50,114 nucleotides of DNA from Bacteroidota bacterium (GTDB lineage Bacteria; Bacteroidota; Bacteroidia; Cytophagales; UBA9547), in the NCBI GenBank assembly GCA_004293915.1, contig RDZG01000059.1:1-50114 (forward strand). Reading direction: 5' to 3'. Each line of letters opens with the position of its first letter. The first letter of the stretch is position 1. Below, piece after piece: positions 1 through 9,335 of the stretch. A model generated the notes under the pieces. That model worked only from the letters and a program-made list of their open reading frames with translations. It was not told where the DNA came from and made no database searches. The translations under genes were made by a program, and so were the position numbers.

Positions 1-54
1 ATCTAAAATCGGCAACTCTTCGAATATCTTTAGTATATCTCTCGTGTCTCCCAT
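1..54 (-). CDS. possible N-terminus of a gene running off the left edge
   Basis: Reading leftward on the minus strand from an ATG at 54, the frame stays open to the window edge for 18 codons, beginning MGDTRDILKIFEELPILD. No domain can be recognised from this fragment. It lies head-to-head with the lipoprotein gene starting at 124, so the 69-base spacer could hold divergent promoters. It could equally be a chance open frame, because 54 bases is too short to tell. Confidence 0.25.
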   Translation of the reverse strand, partial: MGDTRDILKIFEELPILD

Positions 55-123
55 AATTCAAAGATATTATTTTTTGTTGTATTTTTAAGAACATAGCCAT
101 ATATTGTTAAATAAGTAGAAATA

Positions 124-632
124 ATGAAAAACTTTATTTTAATTCTATTATCATATTGCTTAATATTTAGCTGTAAACAAAAAGAAAGTATTAGTGGTGG
201 AGAGGTGAAAATAATTACTCCTGAATATGTTTTAGATAAAGATATTGTAAGATTTATTAAAGAATACATACAGAGTACAGATAATTTGTACGCAAAAAAC
301 TTATGTATGTACGTTTACAAATTATCTGGAAGATATACTGTTATTCAACTTGAATCTAATAATTACGCTTGTAATAATAATTCTGGAGAATCAAATATAA
401 TTATTGACGATAAAAAATAGCATTAGTTTTTGGCATTAGCTCAATACTAATACTTCCAGATTCTTTAAGCAATCAAAAATGTGTACCAGATACAAATAAC
501 ATAAGACATTTCCCTATTTGGGAATTAACAATTGATAAATATAAAAAAACTAAAACTATTAAAAAAAATATTACTAGTTCCTTAAATTTAATTAAAGGAG
601 ATCCACTTCCATTTGTTACAAAAAAGCAGTAA
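124..632 (+). pseudogene. small lipoprotein, frameshifted
   Basis: The first frame (124-420) gives 98 residues with a lipoprotein signal peptide, MKNFILILLSYCLIFSCKQ, whose likely lipidated Cys is residue 17. It stops right after the six-A run at 412-417. From that run another frame stays open to a TAA at 630-632, giving about 70 more residues (IALVFGISSILILPD..., ending GDPLPFVTKKQ). Joined, the two parts make a protein of about 170 residues, which suggests a one-base slip in the A run rather than a natural end. I do not recognise the family. The slip may be a true mutation, a slippage switch or a sequencing error. Confidence 0.5.
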
Positions 633-2214
<1,582 letters not shown>

Positions 2215-2229
2215 TTTTTTTAGAAACAG

Positions 2230-2264
2230 GCGTTCAAGACTTGTATAGTTTTGAACGCTTTTTT
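2230..2264 (+). terminator. intrinsic terminator of metY
   Basis: The arms GCGTTCAA (2230-2237) and TTGAACGC (2251-2258) pair perfectly across a 13-base loop and are followed by six T (2259-2264), 16 bases after the metY stop. Confidence 0.8.
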
Positions 2265-2334
2265 GTTTTTAGCTAAGTTAAAAAATCACAACAAAATGTG
2301 ATTTAGACAAAGTGTAAAATATACTAAATTAAAG

Positions 2335-2384
2335 TTGCCACGAATGCACGAAAAAAACACTAAAAATTAGTGAATTCGTGGCAA
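2335..2384. repeat. nested inverted repeat (REP-like intergenic element)
   Basis: The outer arms TTGCCACGAAT (2335-2345) and ATTCGTGGCAA (2374-2384) are perfect complements. Inside them a second perfect hairpin, CACTAA/TTAGTG, spans 2358-2372. Similar CCACGAAT...ATTCGTGG palindromes are familiar intergenic sequences in Bacteroidota, but I could not count copies here. Confidence 0.6.
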
Positions 2385-2497
2385 AATAAATTTGTTAAAT
2401 TTTTGGTTTTATAAACTAAAATAAAATTTAAAAATGTTGTTCAATTTATAATGTAGCCATTTTTTATATCCAGTTTTATTATTCATAATTATTTGAT

Positions 2498-2528
2498 TTT
2501 GAAAGTTTAGTAAAAGATTATAATTTCG
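2498..2528 (+). promoter_or_regulatory. probable promoter of the arginine decarboxylase gene
   Basis: TTTG (2498-2501) is followed after 19 bases by TAATTTCG (2521-2528), one mismatch from TANNTTTG. The spacing is canonical. The predicted start lies about 40 bases before the ATG at 2573. Confidence 0.4.
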
Positions 2529-2572
2529 CAGTCTTTTATAAAAATTTAATCGCTTTTATGGTATTTCGATAA

Positions 2573-3964
2573 ATGGATAGATACGTAGACCTGATTCACC
2601 AAAACTATGAATTTCCAACAGTGGAATTCAAAGAATTGAAAAACGAGCTTTTCTTTCATGACATTCCGCTCATGAAATTAATAAAAAAATACGGCACTCC
2701 GCTTCGTATTACTTACCTACCAAAAATAACCCAACAAATCCAAAAAGCACGCAGACTTTTTAGGAATGCCATGAAAAAATACGATTTCGATGGCGACTAT
2801 ACGTATTGCTATTGTACAAAATCTTCGCATTTTTCTTTTATAGTTGAAGAAGCCATGAAAAGCGATATTTACTTAGAAACTTCATCATCAAACGATCTCG
2901 AAATCATTAAATCTTTGCAACAAAAAGGCAAAGTAGATGAAGATATGTATATTCTTTGCAACGGCTACAAACAAAAAAAATATACTGACGGTATCTTAGA
3001 TTTGTTCAATAGAGGCTTTGAAAATATTGTTCCAATTTTGGACAACATGAAAGAGGCAGATGCCTATGCCAATCAAACAGAAAAAGTGATGCAAATTGGC
3101 ATCAGACTGGCGGCTGATGAAGAACCAAAATTTGAATTTTATACCTCACGCTTAGGTGTGCGTCCGAGCGAAGTTGTAAATTTTTACAAAGATAAAATTG
3201 CCAAAACTAAAAACTTCAAACTTAAGCTTTTACACTTTTTTATCAATACTGGAATAAAAGATACTCCCTATTATTGGAATGAGTTTACAGAGTTTTTGCA
3301 TTTGTATTGCGAACTCAAACAAATTTGCCCAACGCTAGACACCATTGATATTGGTGGCGGATTTCCGATCAAAACCAGCATCAATTTTGAGTACGATTAC
3401 AAATATATGACCGAACAAATTATTGAAAATATTGTCAATATTTGTAAAGAATATAATGTGCCTCATCCAAATATTTTTACCGAATTTGGTAGTTTCACTG
3501 TTGGCGAAAGTGGTGCTATTATTTATGAAGTAATCGACTGCAAAGCCCAGAACGACAAAGAGTTATGGTATATGATAGACAGTTCCTTTATGACAACTTT
3601 GCCCGATATTTGGGGGATGAAACAGCGTTTTATCATGCTTGCCATTAACCATTGGCAAAAAGAATATAACCGAGTAAACTTGGGTGGAATTACCTGCGAT
3701 AGCATGGATTATTACAATTCTGAAGCCGAAGGACAAGATTTGTTTTTACCTGAATATAAGGAAGATGATCCGCTTTATGTAGGCTTTTTTCACACAGGTG
3801 CGTATCAAGAATCTGTAGGTGGATATGGCGGTGTGCAGCATTGTTTGGTGCCTGCCCCAAAACATATTTTAGTCGATTTAGACGAAGACGACAATATTCA
3901 AACCAGACTTTTTGCTGGCGAGCAAACCACAGATAGCATGATGAAAGTGTTGGGTTACAAATAA
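2573..3964 (+). CDS. speA: arginine decarboxylase, short Bacteroidota type
   Basis: The predicted reaction is Arg to agmatine plus CO2, the first step of spermidine synthesis. The 463 residues fit a fold-III PLP decarboxylase (alanine racemase-like barrel followed by a beta domain). Visible features are YCYCTKSSHF near residues 77-86, whose lysine should hold PLP; the IGGGFPIK glycine loop near 259-266; the EFGSFTVGESG segment near 302-312; TCDSMDYY near 373-380; and GFFHTGAYQE near 403-412, a typical second-subunit active-site motif. It is shorter than the classical SpeA of about 630 residues, but the sequence matches the shorter family annotated as arginine decarboxylase in Flavobacteriia and Cytophagia. 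The neighbour galK follows after 46 bases and may be co-transcribed, though no functional link is apparent. Diaminopimelate or ornithine decarboxylase are less likely alternatives. Confidence 0.82.
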   Translation: MDRYVDLIHQNYEFPTVEFKELKNELFFHDIPLMKLIKKYGTPLRITYLPKITQQIQKARRLFRNAMKKYDFDGDYTYCYCTKSSHFSFIVEEAMKSDIYLETSSSNDLEIIKSLQQKGKVDEDMYILCNGYKQKKYTDGILDLFNRGFENIVPILDNMKEADAYANQTEKVMQIGIRLAADEEPKFEFYTSRLGVRPSEVVNFYKDKIAKTKNFKLKLLHFFINTGIKDTPYYWNEFTEFLHLYCELKQICPTLDTIDIGGGFPIKTSINFEYDYKYMTEQIIENIVNICKEYNVPHPNIFTEFGSFTVGESGAIIYEVIDCKAQNDKELWYMIDSSFMTTLPDIWGMKQRFIMLAINHWQKEYNRVNLGGITCDSMDYYNSEAEGQDLFLPEYKEDDPLYVGFFHTGAYQESVGGYGGVQHCLVPAPKHILVDLDEDDNIQTRLFAGEQTTDSMMKVLGYK

Positions 3965-4010
3965 AAATTACATTTTAAAAAGAATACATTACCTAAAAAA
4001 GTTCATAAAA

Positions 4011-5177
4011 GTGTCAAACGAATTAGCATCTTTCAAAAAAGATATTTCTCAAAAATTTACTGCGGTTTTTAAACAAAATGCAACATTTATTTCGGTTGCT
4101 CCGGGCAGAATAAATGTAATTGGCGAACACACAGATTACAATTTAGGTTTGTCAATGCCTGCAGCCATCAACCGTTGGGTGATAATTGCATTTGCGTTCA
4201 GAGAAGATAATTTAATAAAAATATCATCTGAAAGTTTTAATAATCAAATGGAATATACGCCAGGTAAACCTTTCACACCAACCGAAAGTTGGATGAAATA
4301 TATTTTTGGCGCATTGGAGATTTTTCAGCGTACCGATAAAATTACAAAAGGTTTCAATGCCTACATTTGGGGAAATGTGCCACTTGGCTCTGGTGTTTCT
4401 TCATCGGCTGCTATCGAAGTTGCTATGATGGGATTGCTTCGCAAAGCATTTTCTGCTAGTTTTGACGATGTAACGTTGGTAAAAAATTGCCAAAAAATAG
4501 AACATGAATTTTTAGGTGTAAAGTCTGGATTATTAGATCAATATGCTTCGCAATTGTCGAAAGCAGGAAAACTAATGGCACTGGATTTTCAAAGTATGAC
4601 TCACCGCTATTTTGATGCCGAAATTGGCGAATATGCGTGGGTTTTGGTTAATACAAAAGTAAAAAGAGAACTTGCAGGAAGTAAATTTAGCGAACGTGTA
4701 GACGAAACACAAATTGCTTTTAAAGAAATTGCTTCTAAAAATAGTGCAGTAAAGCATTTTAGAGATATTACATTGAAAGATGTAGAATTAGTTTCAGATT
4801 CGGTATTAAAGAACAGAATCAAACATTTTGTCTTGGAAGATCAGCGTGTGTTTGATACTGCTGATGCTTTTAAAAACAATGATTTGAAAAAAGTTGGAGA
4901 ATTGTTACTAGAAAGTCATTATTCGCTCAAAAATGATTATGAAGTTAGCTGCCCCGAACTTGATTTTTTAGTCGAAAAAAGCAAAACTTTTGATGGCTTT
5001 TTGGGAGGCAGAATGATGGGTGGCGGTTTTGGAGGTTGTACTATAAACTTGATTAAAAAAGCAAAAATCGAAGAGTTTAAGACTTTTATTTTACCTGCAT
5101 ACAAATCGCAATTTAATATCGATGGCGAAGTTTATGCTTTCGATATGGTTGATGGTGCAAATGTAGAAAAAGTGTAA
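4011..5177 (+). CDS. galK: galactokinase
   Basis: Galactokinase phosphorylates galactose at C1 in the Leloir pathway. The 388 residues show all three GHMP-kinase signatures: PGRINVIGEHTDYN near 31-44 (the galactokinase signature), the ATP-binding loop GSGVSSSAAIEV near 127-138, and GGRMMGGGFGGC near 335-346. The start codon is GTG at 4011, which reads MSNELASF, and no in-frame ATG precedes the signature. No galT, galE or galactose transporter is nearby. The gene ends 3 bases from the end of the convergent ABC ATPase gene. Substrate specificity within the GHMP family (galactose or N-acetylgalactosamine) cannot be fixed by eye, but the signature favours galactose. Confidence 0.9.
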   Translation: MSNELASFKKDISQKFTAVFKQNATFISVAPGRINVIGEHTDYNLGLSMPAAINRWVIIAFAFREDNLIKISSESFNNQMEYTPGKPFTPTESWMKYIFGALEIFQRTDKITKGFNAYIWGNVPLGSGVSSSAAIEVAMMGLLRKAFSASFDDVTLVKNCQKIEHEFLGVKSGLLDQYASQLSKAGKLMALDFQSMTHRYFDAEIGEYAWVLVNTKVKRELAGSKFSERVDETQIAFKEIASKNSAVKHFRDITLKDVELVSDSVLKNRIKHFVLEDQRVFDTADAFKNNDLKKVGELLLESHYSLKNDYEVSCPELDFLVEKSKTFDGFLGGRMMGGGFGGCTINLIKKAKIEEFKTFILPAYKSQFNIDGEVYAFDMVDGANVEKV

Positions 5178-5180
5178 GGC

Positions 5181-5927
5181 TTATTTCTGAAGATGTTTTA
5201 ATAGATGGTTAGCAAAAATGAAACTTTGAAGTTCTTTTACTTCGGTTTCTAAAATATCTTTATTGCTTCCTTCCCAAAGTTTTAACCCTTTGTACATAAA
5301 TACAATTCGCTCTCCAATTTCCATAACCGAATTCATATCATGCGTTACAACAACGGATGTAGTTTGATATTCGTGGGTTATTTCGGCAATTAGTTCGTCT
5401 ATTTTTACAGAAGTTTGTGGATCTAAACCAGAGTTTGGTTCGTCAAAAAACAAATATTGTGGATTTAAAACTATAGCTCTGGCAATGCCAACTCGTTTTT
5501 TCATTCCGCCACTCAATTCTGATGGCATTTTTTTATTAGAACCTTCTAAACCAACACGTTGTAAACAAACATTTACACGTTCGAGCATTTCGCTTTTTGG
5601 CATTTTTGCTAACAATTCTAGCGGAAACATCACATTTTGTTCCACATTTTTGCTATCAAAAAGTGCAGAATTTTGGAAAAGCATACCCATTTCTCTGCGA
5701 ATATCAGTTTTTAAACCACTATCGCCTTGTGTAAAGTTTCTGCCATCGTATAAAACCACTCCCGATTCGGGTTTTACCAAACCTACTATAACTTTAAGCA
5801 AAACCGATTTGCCTGTTCCAGATGCTCCAATAATAAGATTTGTTTTTCCTTTTTCGAAAGTATAACTTACATCGTTAAGGATTTTTTTATCTAAAAATGA
5901 TTTATGAAGGTTTTTTACTTCTATCAA
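5181..5927 (-). CDS. ABC transporter ATP-binding protein, MlaF/Mkl-like
   Basis: This is a cytosolic ATPase of an ABC system, closest in pattern to the MlaF family that maintains outer-membrane lipid asymmetry together with MlaE and MlaD. The 248 residues carry Walker A GASGTGKS (34-41), the Q loop in GMLFQNSALF (81-90), signature LSGGM (138-142), Walker B YLFFDEPNSGLD (158-169) and the switch histidine in VVVTHDMNS. The DEPNSGLDP and GALF-like NSALFDS segments favour the Mla group. The expected permease (mlaE) and MCE protein (mlaD) are not adjacent. The gene lies 23 bases downstream of the GldJ-like gene and is probably read from the same promoter. Confidence 0.8.
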   Translation of the reverse strand: MIEVKNLHKSFLDKKILNDVSYTFEKGKTNLIIGASGTGKSVLLKVIVGLVKPESGVVLYDGRNFTQGDSGLKTDIRREMGMLFQNSALFDSKNVEQNVMFPLELLAKMPKSEMLERVNVCLQRVGLEGSNKKMPSELSGGMKKRVGIARAIVLNPQYLFFDEPNSGLDPQTSVKIDELIAEITHEYQTTSVVVTHDMNSVMEIGERIVFMYKGLKLWEGSNKDILETEVKELQSFIFANHLLKHLQK

Positions 5928-5950
5928 TGGAATTATTTGTTTTATAAAAA

Positions 5951-7312
5951 TTATTTTTTTTCAGCCTCTTTTTCTTCTTTTTTCTCGACTTCCTTTTCTT
6001 CTTTTGGGTCTTCTTCTTTTAGGTTTTCTTTTTTGTCTTTTTTAGAAACACTAGCAGTTGTATCCACAGGCATTTTCACGGCTGCTTCCATCACACATCG
6101 AAAACCAATAGTGGATGCCGAAGAATCTTCTGCAAAAAACCTACGGGTATATGGCGAAAGCCAATAAGCCACATCGTTCCACGAGCCACCTTTGTATACT
6201 CTAAAACGCTCTTCTTCAAGATACAATTGAAAATTATCTGTTTCCTCATCTTCTTCTTTTGCCTCTACTTTGTTGCCATCTTTATCTTCGTGCGATTTTT
6301 TGTTGAACTCATACTTTGCTACTTCGTTTGGCACAAAATCTTGCAAATCTTGTACCCATTCGTTTACATTGCCAGCCATATTATACAAACCAACATCGTT
6401 TGGCGGATAGGCATAAATATATTCGGTATACGAAGCACCATCGTTTTTGCTGCGTGCCACACCCGAATAGTCGCCTCTGCCTCGTTTGAAATTTGCAAAA
6501 AAGTTTCCTTTCTTTTTGCCATATGGATTTCGCAAACCAGTTCCATCCCAAGGATAGACACGTTTATAAAAATCTTTTTCGTCTAAGTAAGGTTTGTGAT
6601 AGCTAAATGTGCCAGCAGCATAAATCCATTCGGCTTCGGTTGGCAAGCGATAAGTAACTTCAATTTCTTTTTTTTCTGTATTTTTTGGTGTACGATATCC
6701 TTCATAAACCCAAAGCGAATCGCCAAGTTGAATCCGTTTGCCTGTTCCTCTTTTCACAACTTCTTCTGCCACTTTTTTTACCAATGGCGAAGATCTCCAT
6801 TTGCAATATTCGTTGGCTTGGAGCCACGAAACACCAACTACTGGATAAAAACGAAAAGCAGGATGTCGAAAATAGTTTTCGACATAAAAATCATTAAACG
6901 AAAATTCTCTTGCCCAAACATTGGTATCGGGCAATGCGGCCAAATATTCTTGATCAGAACGTCTGCGGATATAAAATAAATATTCGAGCCAATGCACATT
7001 TGCCACTTCGGTTTCGTCCATATAAAAAGTTTCTACTGTGGCGGAATAAGTTTGTGTTTGCTTCGATTCAAAATCTAGATTTTCGGAGCCTACCAAAGAC
7101 CTGCCACCTTCGATTAAAAGCATATTTGGTCTAAAAACTTTTTCGGCTTCTGGTGGTTTGCCATTGCTTTTGCTTGATGTCGATTTTCGCGTAGAATCTC
7201 CCGAAACTTCGCCTTTGTTGTCAGCTGTGTTTGTGCTTTTTTTTGAACAAAAAGTGCATAGCAACAAAGTCGAAAAAAATATAAAAATTTTGTATGTAAT
7301 ACCTTTTAACAC
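5951..7312 (-). CDS. gldJ-like: GldJ-like gliding/T9SS lipoprotein (SUMF1 fold)
   Basis: A lipoprotein signal (residues 1 to about 22, cysteines at 19 and 22) leads into a formylglycine-generating-enzyme-like fold. Segments recalling GldJ of Flavobacterium are FYMDETEVANVHWLEYL, ALPDTNVW, YPVVGVSWLQANEYCKWR, LPTEAEWIYAA, NMAGNVNEWV and the closing KGGSWNDVAYWLSPYTRRFF...STIGFRC. GldJ is an outer-membrane lipoprotein needed for gliding and for stable GldK in the type IX secretion system. At 453 residues this copy is shorter than the GldJ of about 560 residues. It ends in a charged tail of some 30 residues rich in Lys and Glu, which is unusual. It matters here because two proteins in the window carry T9SS sorting domains. 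GldK or another SUMF1-fold lipoprotein is the main alternative. Confidence 0.7.
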   Translation of the reverse strand: MLKGITYKIFIFFSTLLLCTFCSKKSTNTADNKGEVSGDSTRKSTSSKSNGKPPEAEKVFRPNMLLIEGGRSLVGSENLDFESKQTQTYSATVETFYMDETEVANVHWLEYLFYIRRRSDQEYLAALPDTNVWAREFSFNDFYVENYFRHPAFRFYPVVGVSWLQANEYCKWRSSPLVKKVAEEVVKRGTGKRIQLGDSLWVYEGYRTPKNTEKKEIEVTYRLPTEAEWIYAAGTFSYHKPYLDEKDFYKRVYPWDGTGLRNPYGKKKGNFFANFKRGRGDYSGVARSKNDGASYTEYIYAYPPNDVGLYNMAGNVNEWVQDLQDFVPNEVAKYEFNKKSHEDKDGNKVEAKEEDEETDNFQLYLEEERFRVYKGGSWNDVAYWLSPYTRRFFAEDSSASTIGFRCVMEAAVKMPVDTTASVSKKDKKENLKEEDPKEEKEVEKKEEKEAEKK

Positions 7313-7337
7313 TTGCCTTTAAATCAACTAATTTAAG

Positions 7338-7370
7338 CAAAAATAGTATAAAAAATATCTTATTTACAAA
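7338..7370 (-). promoter_or_regulatory. promoter for the GldJ-like/ABC pair
   Basis: Read on the minus strand, TTTG (7370-7367) and TATTTTTG (7345-7338) are 21 bases apart. The predicted transcription start is close to 7331, just ahead of the ATG at 7312. Confidence 0.5.
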
Positions 7371-7410
7371 TTTTATCCATTTAGTAGTGTGTTTTTTATA
7401 ACTAGGTATC

Positions 7411-7448
7411 TTTTGATAACCAAAAAATGATTTGTTTGGTTATCAAAA
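7411..7448. terminator. 14-bp perfect hairpin at the end of the NAD operon
   Basis: TTTTGATAACCAAA (7411-7424) and TTTGGTTATCAAAA (7435-7448) are perfect complements around a 10-base loop. The hairpin lies 23 bases beyond the stop of the minus-strand nicotinamide phosphoribosyltransferase gene, so it is probably the terminator of that operon. No long T run follows on the minus strand, so it may instead protect the mRNA 3' end. Confidence 0.55.
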
Positions 7449-7471
7449 AATATCCAATTATTATTTAGTAT

Positions 7472-8920
7472 TTACTTCATTCTGTTCCTGATTTGTGCTA
7501 AAGAATAATCAATTAAAAGTTTGCCATCTCTAAAAACTTCTTTTAGTTCGCCTTCTTTTTCTTGTTTCCAACTTGCTTGATCAATGAGTTTATAAGATCC
7601 ATTTTCAAGTTCAATTTTCATGAGCCCTTTCGCAGATTTTTTAGTTCCATCATCTGTAATAGGATCTTTGAAAATCTCTCTGCCTTGTCCGTTTACCTCC
7701 CCATAAGTCGCTTTCATAGCAAAACCAAAGGTATCTCTGGTATTGTATTGATACGTATATGAGCCAATTCCTAAAACCACATTTGTAGATGCAAAACCTT
7801 TAGCTTTTAATCGTTCGCAAATTGCCGTTGCTCTTGCAACAGTAATACTATCGCCATAGATTGCACCTATATGTGGATCTAATTCTTTGAATCCTTTTGC
7901 ATTTACTTGTCCACCAAAAGTTTCCCAAAGTAATTCGATTACTCCTTTTTTCTCATTCTGGTTTTTGCCATTTGGATTACCACAAATAATATCTACTGGG
8001 TCGCCACTATCTGGTCTGATTACTACTTTCCCTTCTCTATTTAAAACTTCATTTTTTAATTTTGGTAAATATTCGGTTAGTACTTTCCACAAATCCCAAG
8101 TGTCAGAAACGATTGAAACTATTCCTTTTGGATAAACATCACAGATTAATCTTCGGAAAGTTCCAATTTCATCTTCAATTGTTCCCATACACATCACACT
8201 ATGTTCGGTAGCAGAAACAGAACCACCTACCAGTTCTTTGTCAGAATTGGCATTGTAATATTTTTCTAACAAATTAATGGCTGGAATGGTATCTGTACCA
8301 CTAAAACTTAATAGATGTCCACTTGCTGAGATAACACTGGCTTCAATCCCTGCCATCCCACGCATAGAAAAATCGTGTCCTTGCCAATCTACAAATTCAG
8401 GTATTGAAGACGTTTCTAGGGCAAATTTGTCCAAAACTTTTCTGTACTGTTTTGCAATGGTTGCAGAGGTACAAGGCATCCAAACTACTGCAGAAACTAA
8501 TGTTTCAAAATAATTGGTTAGCCAAAAGAATTCTGGCAAAGTATTGTACATGGTAAACATGGGAACTCTGATTGGCACACTTGCACCCTCTGGCAATGCT
8601 TTGATTACCATGGGGATATAACCCAAATCATGCAAATCTTCTATATGTTTTGTTCCAACTTGGTTCTCCCCTAAATAATTATTGATTCTTCTGCTATATT
8701 CTGCTACAACTTTTTCTTTTGGTTGTTTGAAAAAATAGGATTCAAAATCTTCTAAAATATATTTTTTGATGAAATATTGTAGTCCAAAAAGTACAATTTC
8801 ATCTACATCTTCCATTCGACTTTTTCTTGGCGTCCAATTTGAGTATACCAATGTAGTTCCATCTGGATACTGTCTTCTGTGGTCAACTTTGTAACCGTCT
8901 GTTAATAATAAGGGATTCAT
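7472..8920 (-). CDS. nadV: nicotinamide phosphoribosyltransferase (NadV/NAMPT)
   Basis: The expected reaction is nicotinamide plus PRPP to NMN, which salvages NAD in the cytosol. The 482 residues match NAMPT length (human enzyme about 490). Family marks are LLLTDGYKVDHRRQYP at residues 4-19, DFSMRGMAGIEAS and SFSGTDTIPA in the middle, SATEHSVMC, the phosphate-binding RPDSGDP, and a GIGSYTYQYNTRDTFG loop. It is the last gene of the NrtR-linked operon, 4 bases after the HAD gene. Because its partners include a PRPP-synthetase-like protein and a possible ADP-ribose-binding protein, transfer onto ADP-ribose pyrophosphate, as in the phage NARR1 pathway (Adps and Namat), should be considered as an alternative to the standard reaction. 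Confidence 0.88.
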   Translation of the reverse strand: MNPLLLTDGYKVDHRRQYPDGTTLVYSNWTPRKSRMEDVDEIVLFGLQYFIKKYILEDFESYFFKQPKEKVVAEYSRRINNYLGENQVGTKHIEDLHDLGYIPMVIKALPEGASVPIRVPMFTMYNTLPEFFWLTNYFETLVSAVVWMPCTSATIAKQYRKVLDKFALETSSIPEFVDWQGHDFSMRGMAGIEASVISASGHLLSFSGTDTIPAINLLEKYYNANSDKELVGGSVSATEHSVMCMGTIEDEIGTFRRLICDVYPKGIVSIVSDTWDLWKVLTEYLPKLKNEVLNREGKVVIRPDSGDPVDIICGNPNGKNQNEKKGVIELLWETFGGQVNAKGFKELDPHIGAIYGDSITVARATAICERLKAKGFASTNVVLGIGSYTYQYNTRDTFGFAMKATYGEVNGQGREIFKDPITDDGTKKSAKGLMKIELENGSYKLIDQASWKQEKEGELKEVFRDGKLLIDYSLAQIRNRMK

Positions 8921-8924
8921 ATGT

Positions 8925-9335
8925 TTATATATATTTATGTGTTAATAAAGTTTTAATTACACTATTCAATTCATCAAATACTTGCTTTAATCCTGCTCTG
9001 TCGTCTAAATAGGTATTGGCATAAATTTTTCTGCTTGTCGATTTGTGGAAAGGTGGATTTTCATTTTCAGCATCAAAAGGAATATTATTTTCCTTTAAAT
9101 AGGATTTTACAAATTCTACATCTTCCTGACCTGTCCAACAAATAAGATAACAATTTATTGATTTTAATTTTTGTAAAAGCTTAGTTACATCGCTATAAAT
9201 TCTGCCTTTTTTATGAAAATCATAAACAGTATCGTCAAAATCAAACGCTACCACCAAAGTGCCGTATTTTATATATTCATCAACTAGCCTGTTGGATGAA
9301 TTTTCGGGATTAAGATAATAGTCCATTGCAATCAA
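8925..9335 (-). CDS. small HAD-family phosphatase
   Basis: The 136 residues form a minimal HAD hydrolase. Motif I is FDFDDTVYD, with nucleophile D32 and acid D34. Motif II is Thr68 in ICWTGQ. A lysine (98 or 103) lies in FHKSTSRK, and motif IV is LDDRA with D111 and D112. There is no sizeable cap domain, so it may act on larger or exposed phosphate groups. Its start overlaps the end of the preceding gene by 26 bases, and nadV follows 4 bases later, so translation is probably coupled. The substrate is unknown. Given the operon, a nucleotide or ADP-ribose-type phosphate is the natural guess, which is inference only. A second in-frame ATG lies three codons downstream of the chosen one. Confidence 0.72.
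   Translation of the reverse strand: MIAMDYYLNPENSSNRLVDEYIKYGTLVVAFDFDDTVYDFHKKGRIYSDVTKLLQKLKSINCYLICWTGQEDVEFVKSYLKENNIPFDAENENPPFHKSTSRKIYANTYLDDRAGLKQVFDELNSVIKTLLTHKYI

Larger units (their letters stand above)
2215..2572. other. intergenic stretch between metY and the decarboxylase
   Basis: The stretch contains the metY terminator (2230-2264), a nested inverted repeat (2335-2384) and a probable promoter for the next gene (2498-2528). No additional coding region is seen. Confidence 0.6.

Noticed and set aside
30-269. 79-residue minus-strand open frame
   Set aside because: It lies mostly antisense to the lipoprotein signal region, has no recognisable features, and only its short left part overlaps a plausible partial start at 54.
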